In this document: positions 27,965-36,053 of the stretch, piece after piece
Numbering within the stretch: the first letter of the stretch is position 1
Layout of the letters: every line of letters begins with the position of its first letter
From: Bacillus suaedaesalsae
Lineage (GTDB): Bacteria > Bacillota > Bacilli > Bacillales > SA4
DNA length: 64,000 bases
Reading direction: 5' to 3'
NCBI RefSeq assembly: GCF_016890225.1
Contig: NZ_JAFELM010000019.1
Location: forward strand, 60,978-124,977
Program-made: the position numbers and the translations under genes
The notes under the pieces: generated by a model
What the model saw: only the letters and a program-made list of their open reading frames with translations
The model's database searches: none
What the model was told of the DNA's origin: nothing

Positions 27965-28735
27965 TCACTGTCCTTTAAAATCAGGTTTTCTCTTCTCGCT
28001 AAATGCTTGGAGTGCTTCGATTCGGTCTTCTGTTGGAATGGTTACTTCATAAGCCTTTCGTTCAATCGTTAGCCCTGTTTGCAGGTCTGCATTCATTCCT
28101 TGTTTTATAGCGTATTTTGCTTGTTGCAGAGCGATGGGGCCATTTTGCAGCATCGTTTCTGCTAGTTTCGTAGCTTCTTCAAGTAATTGGTCAGTAACTT
28201 TATACAACAATCCGATTGAATGCGCTTCATCAGCAGTTATTCGTTTTGCCGTTAATATGAGCTCAAGGGCTTTGGACTCGCCTATAATTCTAGGTAGACG
28301 TTGAGTACCACCTGCCCCTGGAATAATTGCCAAGCTTGTCTCAGTTAATCCCATTACGGCTGCACTAGCTGCCATTCGAAAATCACAAGCAAGTGCCAGT
28401 TCCATTCCTCCACCAAAAGCAAAACCGTTAATAGCTGCAATTGTTGGTTGTGGTAGTTGGTCAATAGCAGTAAAGACACGGTTAATTTTGTTCAAGTTTC
28501 GCTTCACTTGTTCAATTGTTAACGTTTTTCTTTCTTTTAAGTCTGCTCCTACACTAAATGCCTTTTCACCAGCACCAGTAAAGATTACAACTCGAACATC
28601 ACGGTTTATACTAATTGACTCTATCACCTTATCTAACTCACACAATGTATCGTAATTAAAACTATTTAGTGCCTCAGCACGATTAAGCGTCACATAAGCG
28701 ATATGATTCTCTATACGTAATAAAATTGATTCCAT
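27965..28735 (-). CDS. Enoyl-CoA hydratase/isomerase family protein
   Basis: About 256 residues from the ATG at 28735, which has AGGAGGG upstream (the earlier ATG at 28759 lies before that site). Crotonase-fold marks include FSVGADLKERK (oxyanion hole region), AINGFAFGGGMELALACD and ETSLAIIPGAGGTQRLPRI, with the two catalytic glutamates in place. It hydrates trans-2-enoyl-CoA in beta-oxidation or a related pathway. It lies directly downstream of lcfB, beyond a terminator, and resembles YhaR/YngF-like hydratases. Confidence 0.88.
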   Translation of the reverse strand: MESILLRIENHIAYVTLNRAEALNSFNYDTLCELDKVIESISINRDVRVVIFTGAGEKAFSVGADLKERKTLTIEQVKRNLNKINRVFTAIDQLPQPTIAAINGFAFGGGMELALACDFRMAASAAVMGLTETSLAIIPGAGGTQRLPRIIGESKALELILTAKRITADEAHSIGLLYKVTDQLLEEATKLAETMLQNGPIALQQAKYAIKQGMNADLQTGLTIERKAYEVTIPTEDRIEALQAFSEKRKPDFKGQ

Positions 28736-28850
28736 GATAGCCCTCCTAAAAATATTCATTCCCTATACACTTCTACATTTCTAGGCTTTTTCCTTTTTCA
28801 TAGAAAGTCTTAGCTAGCAACAGTCCATAACGAAAATGAATAATTACTGA

Positions 28851-28898
28851 TAAGCTAAAAATTCGGAAAGTGCATGCACCTTCCGAATTTTTAGCTTA
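28851..28898. terminator. Strong bidirectional terminator after lcfB
   Basis: Arms of 20 bases (28851-28870 and 28879-28898) match at 19 positions around an 8-nt loop. Both contain AAAAATTC or GAATTTTT, so it can work in both directions. It overlaps the lcfB stop codon. Confidence 0.85.
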
Positions 28899-30449
28899 TG
28901 CTTTTACTTGATCCTTTAGTGCTCTTCTTAAAATTTTCCCTGTTGTATTTTTCGGTAGTTCTTCCAGGAATTCGATTGAGCTAGGGATTTTATATTTTGC
29001 TAGATGCTCTTCGCAATAGCTTAATAGCATTTCTTCTGTAACATTTTCACCCTCTTTAACGACAACAAAGCATTTTACTGCTTCACCAAAGTTCATGTCT
29101 GGCACTCCAATTACAGCTACTTCAACTACTGAAGAGTGTGAATATAATACTTCTTCTACTTCACGTGGATATACATTATAACCACCAACAATAATCATAT
29201 CCTTTTTACGGTCAACGATATAGAAATACCCTTCTTCATCCATTCTTGCTAAGTCACCCGTAAACAACCAGCCATCACGAATCGTATGAGCCGTCTCTTC
29301 AGGAAGATTATAGTAGCCTTTCATTACGTTTGGCCCTCGTACGATCAGTTCACCGACTTCACCTACAGGTACTTCGTCACCTAATTCATTTACCACCTTA
29401 TTTTCTACATTCACTATGCTCATTCCTATAGAACCTGGTTTCCTTGGACGGTCAAGTGGATTAAAGCAAGTAACAGGTGCTGCTTCTGATAAACCGTATC
29501 CTTCTGAAATGGCTACTTGGAATTTCTTCTCAAATGATTTAAGAAGAGCAACAGGCATGGAAGCGCCTCCAGAAATACAAAGACGTAAAGACTTTAAATC
29601 TTCAACAGACCCTTCTGGGTATTGTAGTAAAAAGTTGTACATAGTCGGAACACCAGCGAATACTGTTGCTTCGTATTTTTTTACAATTGAGAAGATATCT
29701 CCAGGACTGAATCTTGGAACGATAATAACTGTACCACCGTTTAATAAAGGTGCATTTAAAGCAACAGTTAAACAGAATACGTGGAACATTGGTAATGTAG
29801 CAATGACACGATCTGTTTCATTGATTTTCAAATAATTTGCTACGTCCTTAGCATTGCTGTAAACATTTTTATGTGTAAGCATTGCTCCCTTTGGCTTACC
29901 TGTTGTACCTGAAGTATAAAGGATAACAGCTGTATCATCTTCATGTACTTCTGGACCTTGGAACATTGGGTCGCCAGGTGCAATAAAACTTGTAAACGAT
30001 TTCATTTTTTGGAAAATAGAAAGCTGTGTTACGTCTAACGTTGACTCGTTCCCTTTAGGAGTTTCACAAATAATTAGATGTTCAATCTTAGGTAATAGCG
30101 GATTCATTTTTTCAAATAAAGGAACTAGTAAATCTAACGCCACTACAACCTTGACATCTGAATCATTAAGTATGTAACCAATTTCATCTGGAGTATAAAT
30201 TGGATTGATTGGAATAACAGTTGCACCTGCTCTTAGAGCACCATACAGTCCGATTACAAAGTGAGGGCTATTGCCTAATAGAAGAGCAATATGATCTCCC
30301 TTTTGTATACCCATTTCAGATAAAGCATGTGCAAACTTAGAGACAGCTCCATTAAATTCTAGATATGAAGTCTCAGTATCTTGAAAAACATATGCTGGCT
30401 TAGTTCCATAAAGACGAGCATTTTCTAGCAACTTCGCACTAATATTCAC
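28896..30449 (-). CDS. lcfB: Long-chain fatty acid-CoA ligase, LcfB (YhfL-like)
   Basis: A 517-residue AMP-forming ligase that activates fatty acids with ATP and CoA. Motifs are [11 protein letters not shown] (AMP-binding, residues about 177-187), [11 protein letters not shown], the TGD motif in [24 protein letters not shown] and the C-terminal lysine region [12 protein letters not shown]. The FadR-like operator and promoter upstream suggest induction by long-chain acyl-CoA. Together with the enoyl-CoA hydratase and aceBA, it supports growth on fatty acids. Confidence 0.93.
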   Translation of the reverse strand: MNISAKLLENARLYGTKPAYVFQDTETSYLEFNGAVSKFAHALSEMGIQKGDHIALLLGNSPHFVIGLYGALRAGATVIPINPIYTPDEIGYILNDSDVKVVVALDLLVPLFEKMNPLLPKIEHLIICETPKGNESTLDVTQLSIFQKMKSFTSFIAPGDPMFQGPEVHEDDTAVILYTSGTTGKPKGAMLTHKNVYSNAKDVANYLKINETDRVIATLPMFHVFCLTVALNAPLLNGGTVIIVPRFSPGDIFSIVKKYEATVFAGVPTMYNFLLQYPEGSVEDLKSLRLCISGGASMPVALLKSFEKKFQVAISEGYGLSEAAPVTCFNPLDRPRKPGSIGMSIVNVENKVVNELGDEVPVGEVGELIVRGPNVMKGYYNLPEETAHTIRDGWLFTGDLARMDEEGYFYIVDRKKDMIIVGGYNVYPREVEEVLYSHSSVVEVAVIGVPDMNFGEAVKCFVVVKEGENVTEEMLLSYCEEHLAKYKIPSSIEFLEELPKNTTGKILRRALKDQVKA

Positions 30450-30463
30450 CTGATTACCTCCCG

Positions 30464-30481
30464 TGAATGATTATTCATTCA
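30464..30481 (-). promoter_or_regulatory. FadR-type operator
   Basis: TGAATGATTATTCATTCA is an almost perfect palindrome matching the TGAATGANTANTCATTCA sites bound by Bacillus FadR, which represses beta-oxidation genes until long-chain acyl-CoA binds. It lies between the lcfB promoter and its start codon. Confidence 0.8.
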
Positions 30482-30509
30482 TTCTATTTATTAATAATTT
30501 TCTAAATAT

Positions 30510-30538
30510 ATTATATTCTATGAAAATCAGACTATCAA
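30510..30538 (-). promoter_or_regulatory. SigA-type promoter of lcfB
   Basis: On the minus strand TTGATA and TATAAT are separated by exactly 17 bp. The FadR-like operator lies about 30 bp downstream of the -10 box, which fits repression by roadblock or overlap with early transcription. Confidence 0.7.
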
Positions 30539-30568
30539 GAATTATCGTACTATACTTCTATTGCTACA

Positions 30569-30605
30569 CAAAAAAGTCCATCACTTGGTGTAATGGACTC
30601 TTTTA
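30569..30605. terminator. Terminator downstream of the DUF378 gene
   Basis: AGTCCAT (30575-30581) pairs with ATGGACT (30593-30599). A-rich and T-rich flanks on both sides allow function on either strand. Confidence 0.65.
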
Positions 30606-30645
30606 ATAAAAATTTGTATATTACTATAAGATTTTCATGATTTCC

Positions 30646-30840
30646 TTACTTCACTTTTGGGATTAAACGCAGTGCATATATTGCAGCTAATCCAACTAAA
30701 ATGTATACAATTTTAGCAAGGACGCTATCCATCCCACCAAATAATCCACCCACTAGATCCCATTCAAATAATCCAACTAATAACCAATTTAATCCACCAA
30801 CAATTAATAAAACTAAAGAAAGTAAATCTAAAGCCTTCAT
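30646..30840 (-). CDS. DUF378 small membrane protein
   Basis: A 64-residue protein from the ATG at 30840 (AAAGGGAG upstream), with two membrane helices. It begins MKALDLLSLVLLIVGGLNWL and reads VGLFEWDLVGGLFGG, the exact DUF378 pattern. The family is widespread in Firmicutes and has no known function. Expression may be controlled by a long palindrome covering its leader, which overlaps the ribosome site. Confidence 0.88.
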   Translation of the reverse strand: MKALDLLSLVLLIVGGLNWLLVGLFEWDLVGGLFGGMDSVLAKIVYILVGLAAIYALRLIPKVK

Positions 30841-30853
30841 ACTAGCACTCCCT

Positions 30854-30905
30854 TTGTATAACATTTGTATAATCTTTGTAAAGTAATCATACAAATGTTA
30901 TACAA
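30854..30905 (-). promoter_or_regulatory. Perfect 17-bp palindrome in the DUF378 leader
   Basis: TTGTATAACATTTGTAT (30854-30870) and ATACAAATGTTATACAA (30889-30905) are exact inverse complements with an 18-nt centre. The proximal end touches the AAAGGGAG ribosome site, so an RNA hairpin could hide it; alternatively the DNA palindrome could be a repressor operator. Confidence 0.65.
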
Positions 30906-30950
30906 AATGCACAAGTACTTTTTTACATAACTAGAAACTTTTTCTCTAGC

Positions 30951-31020
30951 TAACAAAAAAGCACCTAGTTCAGGTGCTTCAAAATATAGACAAAATCGAA
31001 TGATTTCGAATTTGTCTATA
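30951..31020 (-). terminator. Terminator pair after yhfI
   Basis: The first hairpin AGCACCT/AGGTGCT (30960-30978) is followed on the minus strand by six T. A second hairpin at 30985-31020 has 16-bp arms with one mismatch and a 4-nt loop. Both lie downstream of the YhfI gene. Confidence 0.75.
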
Positions 31021-31106
31021 TTCTATTCGCTTTTGTACAATGTATCTCTATATAGCTATGGAATTGCTGCTCTACGGCACTAGCATTCCATGTGGGGTGG
31101 CATTCT

Positions 31107-31844
31107 TCACTTAAATTCAAAGGATAATCCTGAGCTGGCAAGACTTACATTTCCCTTAAATATTGTTTTTGCTTGTTCAACTAAGTCACCATGTTCTCCG
31201 AAATGCGGAAGATGTGTTAATAGTAAATTTGTTATATTAGCTTCCTGTGCTAATCTTCCTGCATCCTCACTTGTCATATGTCCAGCTTTTGTTCCATCCA
31301 TTCCTGCATACAGATTACATTCACAAATAAGGAGATCCGCGTTTTTACAAAATGGGATAAAGTCTTCCTTAAATGAACTGTCTGCTGTATAAACAATTGT
31401 TGTTGTTGATATTTCAATCCTCATCGCATAACAAGTGACAGGATGCTTCGTTTTTAAGAAAGTGATCGAAAAGGGACCAATTTCTAGCTTGATGTTGGGA
31501 TTGTAGGTAATACCCTTTGTAATTTGATTGTATGTTAACTTTTTAAAGCCTTCTTGATCTTCTTTATGCCCATATATAGGAAGTGTTGGCATAGATATAC
31601 CTATATACCCTTTTATTAGTCTTGCATATTGCAATGCACCGATATCACTTACATGGTCGTTATGATAGTGAGAAAGTATAACAGCGTCTAATTCTTCTGG
31701 CTGTATATAATTTTGCAGCTGTGATATAACACCACTTCCACAATCGATCAGTAATCTAAAGTTATCTTCCTCTAATAAATATCCTGAGGTTGCTTCATTT
31801 TTGCCAGGAAAACCACCCCAATAACCGATAACAGTAAGCTTCAT
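31107..31844 (-). CDS. yhfI: Metallo-beta-lactamase-fold hydrolase, YhfI-like
   Basis: A 245-residue protein with the MBL-fold metal motif LSHYHNDHVSDIGAL (HxHxDH near residue 58-64) and further ligands in KTKHPVTC, YTADSSF and LTHLPHFGEHG. It belongs to the ribonuclease Z-like or cyclic-phosphodiesterase-like MBL group, but the substrate is not known. In B. subtilis yhfI and yhfH are adjacent, as here. AGGAG lies upstream of the ATG. Confidence 0.85.
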   Translation of the reverse strand: MKLTVIGYWGGFPGKNEATSGYLLEEDNFRLLIDCGSGVISQLQNYIQPEELDAVILSHYHNDHVSDIGALQYARLIKGYIGISMPTLPIYGHKEDQEGFKKLTYNQITKGITYNPNIKLEIGPFSITFLKTKHPVTCYAMRIEISTTTIVYTADSSFKEDFIPFCKNADLLICECNLYAGMDGTKAGHMTSEDAGRLAQEANITNLLLTHLPHFGEHGDLVEQAKTIFKGNVSLASSGLSFEFK

Positions 31845-31911
31845 TTCTATTACTCCTTTAGTAAGTTTTAACTATCTTATCAAACTTATAGGCAATAACA
31901 CAATTTTGCAC

Positions 31912-31967
31912 TGTTACAAAACAGTTGTTGACAATATACAAGTTGTTATAATACAATGATTGTAACA
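31912..31967 (+). promoter_or_regulatory. yhfH promoter flanked by inverted TGTTACAA boxes
   Basis: TTGTTG and TATAAT are spaced 16 bp and lie between TGTTACAA (about 31912) and TTGTAACA (about 31960). The flanking inverted octamers suggest an operator around the promoter; the regulator is unknown. Confidence 0.5.
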
Positions 31968-31988
31968 ACTTCGAGGGGGTATGTAACA

Positions 31989-32120
31989 ATGTTAGTGAAT
32001 AGCACTGAATTTTTTAAGAACTTACCACCAAAGCAATGCAGAGAATGCGGAAAAGAAATTGATGAACAACATGAATGTTATATGAATCATTGTGAAGATT
32101 GCATAAAGATAGGTGACTAA
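31989..32120 (+). CDS. yhfH: YhfH-family zinc-ribbon miniprotein
   Basis: A 43-residue protein with GAGGGGG upstream of the ATG. It contains two CxxC pairs (KQCRECGKE and NHCEDCIK), with a preceding EFFKNLPPKQC, which matches the YhfH family of Firmicutes. It probably binds one zinc ion. Its role is unknown. It faces hemY convergently and shares a terminator with it. Confidence 0.85.
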   Translation: MLVNSTEFFKNLPPKQCRECGKEIDEQHECYMNHCEDCIKIGD

Positions 32121-32173
32121 CTATACATTTTAGACATTGGTACTATACCAATGTCCTTATTTTTTCCCATAAA

Positions 32174-32200
32174 AAAAGCAGCTCGTTTTGAGCTGCTTTT
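32174..32200. terminator. Bidirectional terminator between yhfH and hemY
   Basis: AAAAGCAGCTC and GAGCTGCTTTT form an 11-bp stem with a short TTTT-rich or A-rich tail on each strand, placed between the convergent genes. Confidence 0.85.
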
Positions 32201-32204
32201 CTAT

Positions 32205-33605
32205 CTATAGCGAAGATAAAATTTCGTCTACAACTTTTTTACCTTGGTTGATGCAATCGGGTAAACCGAGACCTTCGAATGAACTACCTGTTACATAAAG
32301 ATTAGGAAGCTTTTCTCTTACTCCGGCCTTCATTTTTTCTACACGTTCTTTATGCCCCACCATGTACTGTGGCATTGATTCTTTCCAACGTGTAATTTCA
32401 ATGAAGTCTGGATCTTCGGTAATGCCAAGTATCGTAAATAAGTCTGATTTCACTGCTTGGATAATTTCATCATCTGATTTAAATACGATTTCCTCATCCA
32501 TTGCTTTTCCTACGTAGCAACGAAGAAGTGCTTTACCCTCAGGTGTTGTGTGTGGCCACTTTTTATGTGTCCATGTACAAGCTGTTATCGTATAAGGCGA
32601 ATTTCTTGAAACGACAAATCCTGTACCTTCTAGCTTTTGATTAATTGCATCTAGTGGATACGCCATCGCAACTGTTGCAACAGAAGTTGACGGTATATCT
32701 TTAAACTCATTAAGAATACCAAAAGAACTTAGTAGGTTACTGGAAACTTGATGTGAAGTAGCTAGAACAACAAAATCGAATGTTGCATCTCCTCTTTTTT
32801 CAGTTGAGATTTTATATTCATTCTCTCTTTTTTCAATGGTTGTTACCTTTTCGCCTAACCATACTCGTTCCTCAGGTAATAATTGACGTATCGCCTCAAC
32901 AAACGAAGACAATCCGGTATTTAATGTTTGAAATTGTCCTTTTTTATCAGACTTTAGTGTCTTCGTTTTTGGTGCCGTTGCTTTCGTTCCAAGAATTAAG
33001 CTTCTATATTTCTTCTCCACATCCTCAAATTGAGGAAATGTCGATTGAAGACTCAATTTATCAATGTCACCAGCATATATTCCAGATAGTAGTGGTTCAA
33101 TTAAGTTTTCAACTACTTCCCCACCTAATCTTCTTCGGAAAAACTGCCCTAATGACTGATCTCCTTCCTGAGAACCTCTCGGTAATATGAAGTCGGCCGC
33201 AGCACGTAGCTTCCCAAGTGGAGTAAACAAGCCTGTCGTAATAAATGGTGAAATCTTCGTTGGAATTCCCATGACAGCTCCCACAGGAATTGGATGTAAC
33301 TCTCTCCCCACTAGTACATATGCTTGGCCAGTAGCATTATTAACAAGGTGATCAGCAATTCCTAGATCTTCTGCCAGTTGACCTGCACTAACCTTTCTTT
33401 GTAAAAAAGAATCTGGTCCTTTTTCAATCACGAATCCATCTTTTCGAAGTGTTGAAATTTTGCCGCCTAATTTCTCACTTGCTTCTATTAAAGTAAAATC
33501 TACATCTATCCCTTTTTCCTTGGATAGCTTTTGTAAATAAAAGGCAGTAGTTAAACCAGTGATGCCTCCACCGATAATAGCTACTTGTTTCTTGGCTTTC
33601 TCCAT
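32205..33605 (-). CDS. hemY: Coproporphyrinogen/protoporphyrinogen oxidase (HemY/CgoX)
   Basis: A 466-residue FAD enzyme of the Gram-positive haem pathway that oxidises coproporphyrinogen III to coproporphyrin III. An N-terminal dinucleotide fold is visible (VAIIGGGITGLTTAFYL, residues 8-24), as is EKGPDSFLQRK. At the C-terminus YVTGSSFEGLGLPDCINQGKK is typical of the family. It is last in the hemE-hemH-hemY order, 14 bp after hemH, as in B. subtilis. Confidence 0.95.
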   Translation of the reverse strand: MEKAKKQVAIIGGGITGLTTAFYLQKLSKEKGIDVDFTLIEASEKLGGKISTLRKDGFVIEKGPDSFLQRKVSAGQLAEDLGIADHLVNNATGQAYVLVGRELHPIPVGAVMGIPTKISPFITTGLFTPLGKLRAAADFILPRGSQEGDQSLGQFFRRRLGGEVVENLIEPLLSGIYAGDIDKLSLQSTFPQFEDVEKKYRSLILGTKATAPKTKTLKSDKKGQFQTLNTGLSSFVEAIRQLLPEERVWLGEKVTTIEKRENEYKISTEKRGDATFDFVVLATSHQVSSNLLSSFGILNEFKDIPSTSVATVAMAYPLDAINQKLEGTGFVVSRNSPYTITACTWTHKKWPHTTPEGKALLRCYVGKAMDEEIVFKSDDEIIQAVKSDLFTILGITEDPDFIEITRWKESMPQYMVGHKERVEKMKAGVREKLPNLYVTGSSFEGLGLPDCINQGKKVVDEILSSL

Positions 33606-33619
33606 AATTATCGCCTTCT

Positions 33620-34558
33620 TTAATTTTTTACGGTTGAAAGGTTCTTTATAACAACAGTTGCTAGTGCATTAATGAATTCTGGCTTAGCATTTGGCATTTC
33701 AGGGCGGTAGTAGCTTGCACCGATTTCATCTGTTACAATTTTACATTCTGTATCATTGTCATAAAGCACTTCAAGGTGGTCAGCTACAAAACCAACTGGA
33801 ATGTAGACAAATGCTTTATAGCTATGCTCTTTAAATAATTCTCTTGTTAAGTCCTGAACGTCTGGACCAATCCATGGCTCAGGTGTATTTCCAGCACTTT
33901 GCCAACCTATTACGTAGTTATGAATACCTGAAGCTTCTGCAATCAATTTTGCTGTTTCCTTTAATTGCTCTGGATAAGGGTCACCTGCAGCTATAATTTT
34001 CTCTGGTAAACTATGTGCTGATGCAATAACAACTGAACTGTTACGCTCTTCCTCCGTCATGGTTGCATATGTTTTCTTTAATTGATCTGCCCAATATTGA
34101 ATAAACTTTGGCTCATCATACCAGCTTTCTACACTATGAATAACTGGGCCACCAATGCGCTCTGACTCTTCTTTTGCACGACCGTTATAAGATTTAACAC
34201 TGAACGTAGAGAAATGAGGTGCTAATACGATACTAACTGCCTCTTCAATGCCATCTTCTTTCATTTGTTGTACAGCATCTTCAACAAAAGGCTCTATATG
34301 TTTTAATCCAAGATACATGCTGAATTCAATTTCATCTTGTATAGTATTTAAATGATTTTTCAGTGCTTCAGCTTGTTCAATTGTAATTTTAGCCAGTGGA
34401 GAAATTCCACCGATTGCCTCATAACGGTTTCTTAAGTCTTCAAGTGCTTCAGGTGAGGGTTTTCTACCATGTCTAATATGTGTATAATACCGTTCAATAT
34501 CTTCTTCTTTGTATGGCGTACCATACGCCATTACAAGTAAACCCATTTTCTTTTTCAA
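33620..34558 (-). CDS. hemH: Coproporphyrin ferrochelatase HemH
   Basis: A 312-residue enzyme inserting ferrous iron into coproporphyrin III. It starts at TTG 34558 with GGAG eleven bases upstream and opens [25 protein letters not shown]. The metal-site His lies in [13 protein letters not shown] and the acidic region in WIGPDVQDL. It lies between hemE and hemY on the same strand with short gaps, so the three genes form one operon. Confidence 0.95.
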   Translation of the reverse strand: MKKKMGLLVMAYGTPYKEEDIERYYTHIRHGRKPSPEALEDLRNRYEAIGGISPLAKITIEQAEALKNHLNTIQDEIEFSMYLGLKHIEPFVEDAVQQMKEDGIEEAVSIVLAPHFSTFSVKSYNGRAKEESERIGGPVIHSVESWYDEPKFIQYWADQLKKTYATMTEEERNSSVVIASAHSLPEKIIAAGDPYPEQLKETAKLIAEASGIHNYVIGWQSAGNTPEPWIGPDVQDLTRELFKEHSYKAFVYIPVGFVADHLEVLYDNDTECKIVTDEIGASYYRPEMPNAKPEFINALATVVIKNLSTVKN

Positions 34559-34577
34559 TTTCGATTCAACTCCTAGC

Positions 34578-35618
34578 CTACTTTTTCATAGATGAATATT
34601 CATGAACAAATGCAGTTAATCGAGCCAATGTCTCAGGACTAACTTCTGGGAATACACCATGTCCTAAGTTGAAAATGTATCCTGGATGTTGCATACCTTG
34701 ATCTAAAATTTCTTTTGCACGCGCTTCAATTACTTCCCATGGTGCTAGTAATACAGATGGGTCTAAGTTCCCCATAACCGGCTTTGTAATTCCTTTATTA
34801 CGTGCCTCCTGAATTGGCAATCTCCAGTCTAACCCAACCACATCCAAAGGAAGGTCATGCCAATCGTTAACTAAGTGACTTGCTCCTACTCCGAACATAA
34901 TTAAAGGAACATTTTCCTCACGAAGGCTGCTAAAGATTTTTTCCATTGTTGGTTTAATAAACATACGATAATCAGCTACATTTAATTGACCAACCCATGA
35001 GTCAAAAATTTGGAACGCTTTTGCTCCTGCTTTAATTTGAGCCTTGGCATACCTAATGGTCATGTCAGCTAACTTGTCCATTAGTAGGAACCACGCTTTT
35101 GGTTCTGCATACATAAAGGCTTTTGTTCTGTGATAACCCTTAGAAGGGCCACCTTCGATCATATAACTGGCAAGTGTAAAAGGAGCACCTGCAAACCCGA
35201 TTAATGGAACATTCAATTGCTCTGTTGTTAATAGTTTAATTGTATCTAAAACGTAAGGCACATCTTCTTCCGGGTTAATTTCTCCAAGTTTTTCAACATC
35301 AGCAAGAGAGCCAATTCGATTTGAAATAACTGGACCAATACCTGCTTTAATGTCGACGTCTACCCCAATTGAAGGCAGTGGTGACATAATATCTTTGTAC
35401 AGGATTGCAGCATCTACGTTGTATTGATCAACAGGAAGCTTTGTTACATACGCACATAATTCTGGTTGATGCGTAATTTCAAATAGTGAATACTTTTCTT
35501 TAATTTTTCTATACTCAGGCTGAGAACGTCCGGCTTGTCTCATATACCAAACTGGAACATGATCTGTCTTTTCTCCTCTAGCAGCTTTCAAGTATGTATC
35601 ATTAAATGTCTTTTCCAT
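34578..35618 (-). CDS. hemE: Uroporphyrinogen decarboxylase HemE
   Basis: A 346-residue enzyme that decarboxylates uroporphyrinogen III to coproporphyrinogen III. I use the ATG at 35618, with GGAAGGTG upstream; the ATG at 35642 is before that site. Motifs include the signature [17 protein letters not shown] and [13 protein letters not shown]. It is first in the late haem operon and lies head to tail with pbpF across a repeat. Confidence 0.96.
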   Translation of the reverse strand: MEKTFNDTYLKAARGEKTDHVPVWYMRQAGRSQPEYRKIKEKYSLFEITHQPELCAYVTKLPVDQYNVDAAILYKDIMSPLPSIGVDVDIKAGIGPVISNRIGSLADVEKLGEINPEEDVPYVLDTIKLLTTEQLNVPLIGFAGAPFTLASYMIEGGPSKGYHRTKAFMYAEPKAWFLLMDKLADMTIRYAKAQIKAGAKAFQIFDSWVGQLNVADYRMFIKPTMEKIFSSLREENVPLIMFGVGASHLVNDWHDLPLDVVGLDWRLPIQEARNKGITKPVMGNLDPSVLLAPWEVIEARAKEILDQGMQHPGYIFNLGHGVFPEVSPETLARLTAFVHEYSSMKK

Positions 35619-35867
35619 TATTTCCACACCTTCCAAGTCCATTCATATCCATTATTTTTCTAATATCCATACTTACTATACAATATTTCAATCCTTAATG
35701 TAGTAATTAAAATCACAGTTCATAAAAAAGTCATGAATCCCTTTGTTACCATACCAAACTGTAATTTTGTTATCAACTTTAAATATATAAAGTTATTATT
35801 TTTATTGTGTCATGTTTCTTACCTTTGGCGCATTTCATTACTTTATTCATATACTTTGTTATTTTAT
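35619..35867. other. Upstream region of hemE
   Basis: About 250 AT-rich bases between hemE and composite repeat B. It holds the hemE promoter region; I see no gene or strong hairpin. Confidence 0.5.
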
Positions 35868-36053
35868 TAACCAGTTAAGTTGGTAGAACAAGTTCCTTCC
35901 GCTCCATTCCACTAGTTTTTAAAAATAGTATGCAAAAACAAACAAGTCTATTGAAAGCAACAAATAAAGACCCGCACTATTAGGTGAAAGATTCATTAAA
36001 TATCTCCTAATAGTTCGGGTATATCAATGGCTGAAATACTTAGGTTCCAGCCT
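35868..36053. repeat. Composite repeat B (inverted copy of repeat A, without the REP core)
   Basis: In inverse orientation it repeats the 13.2-13.5 kb element: CTGGAACCTAAGTATTTCAG, the ACCCGAACTATTAGG hairpin, GTTTTTGCATACTATTTTTA, then GTGGAATGGAGCGGAA joined directly to GGAACTTGTTCT. The GC-rich REP present in copy A is absent at this joint. It ends exactly at the pbpF stop codon and its hairpin may terminate pbpF. Confidence 0.75.
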
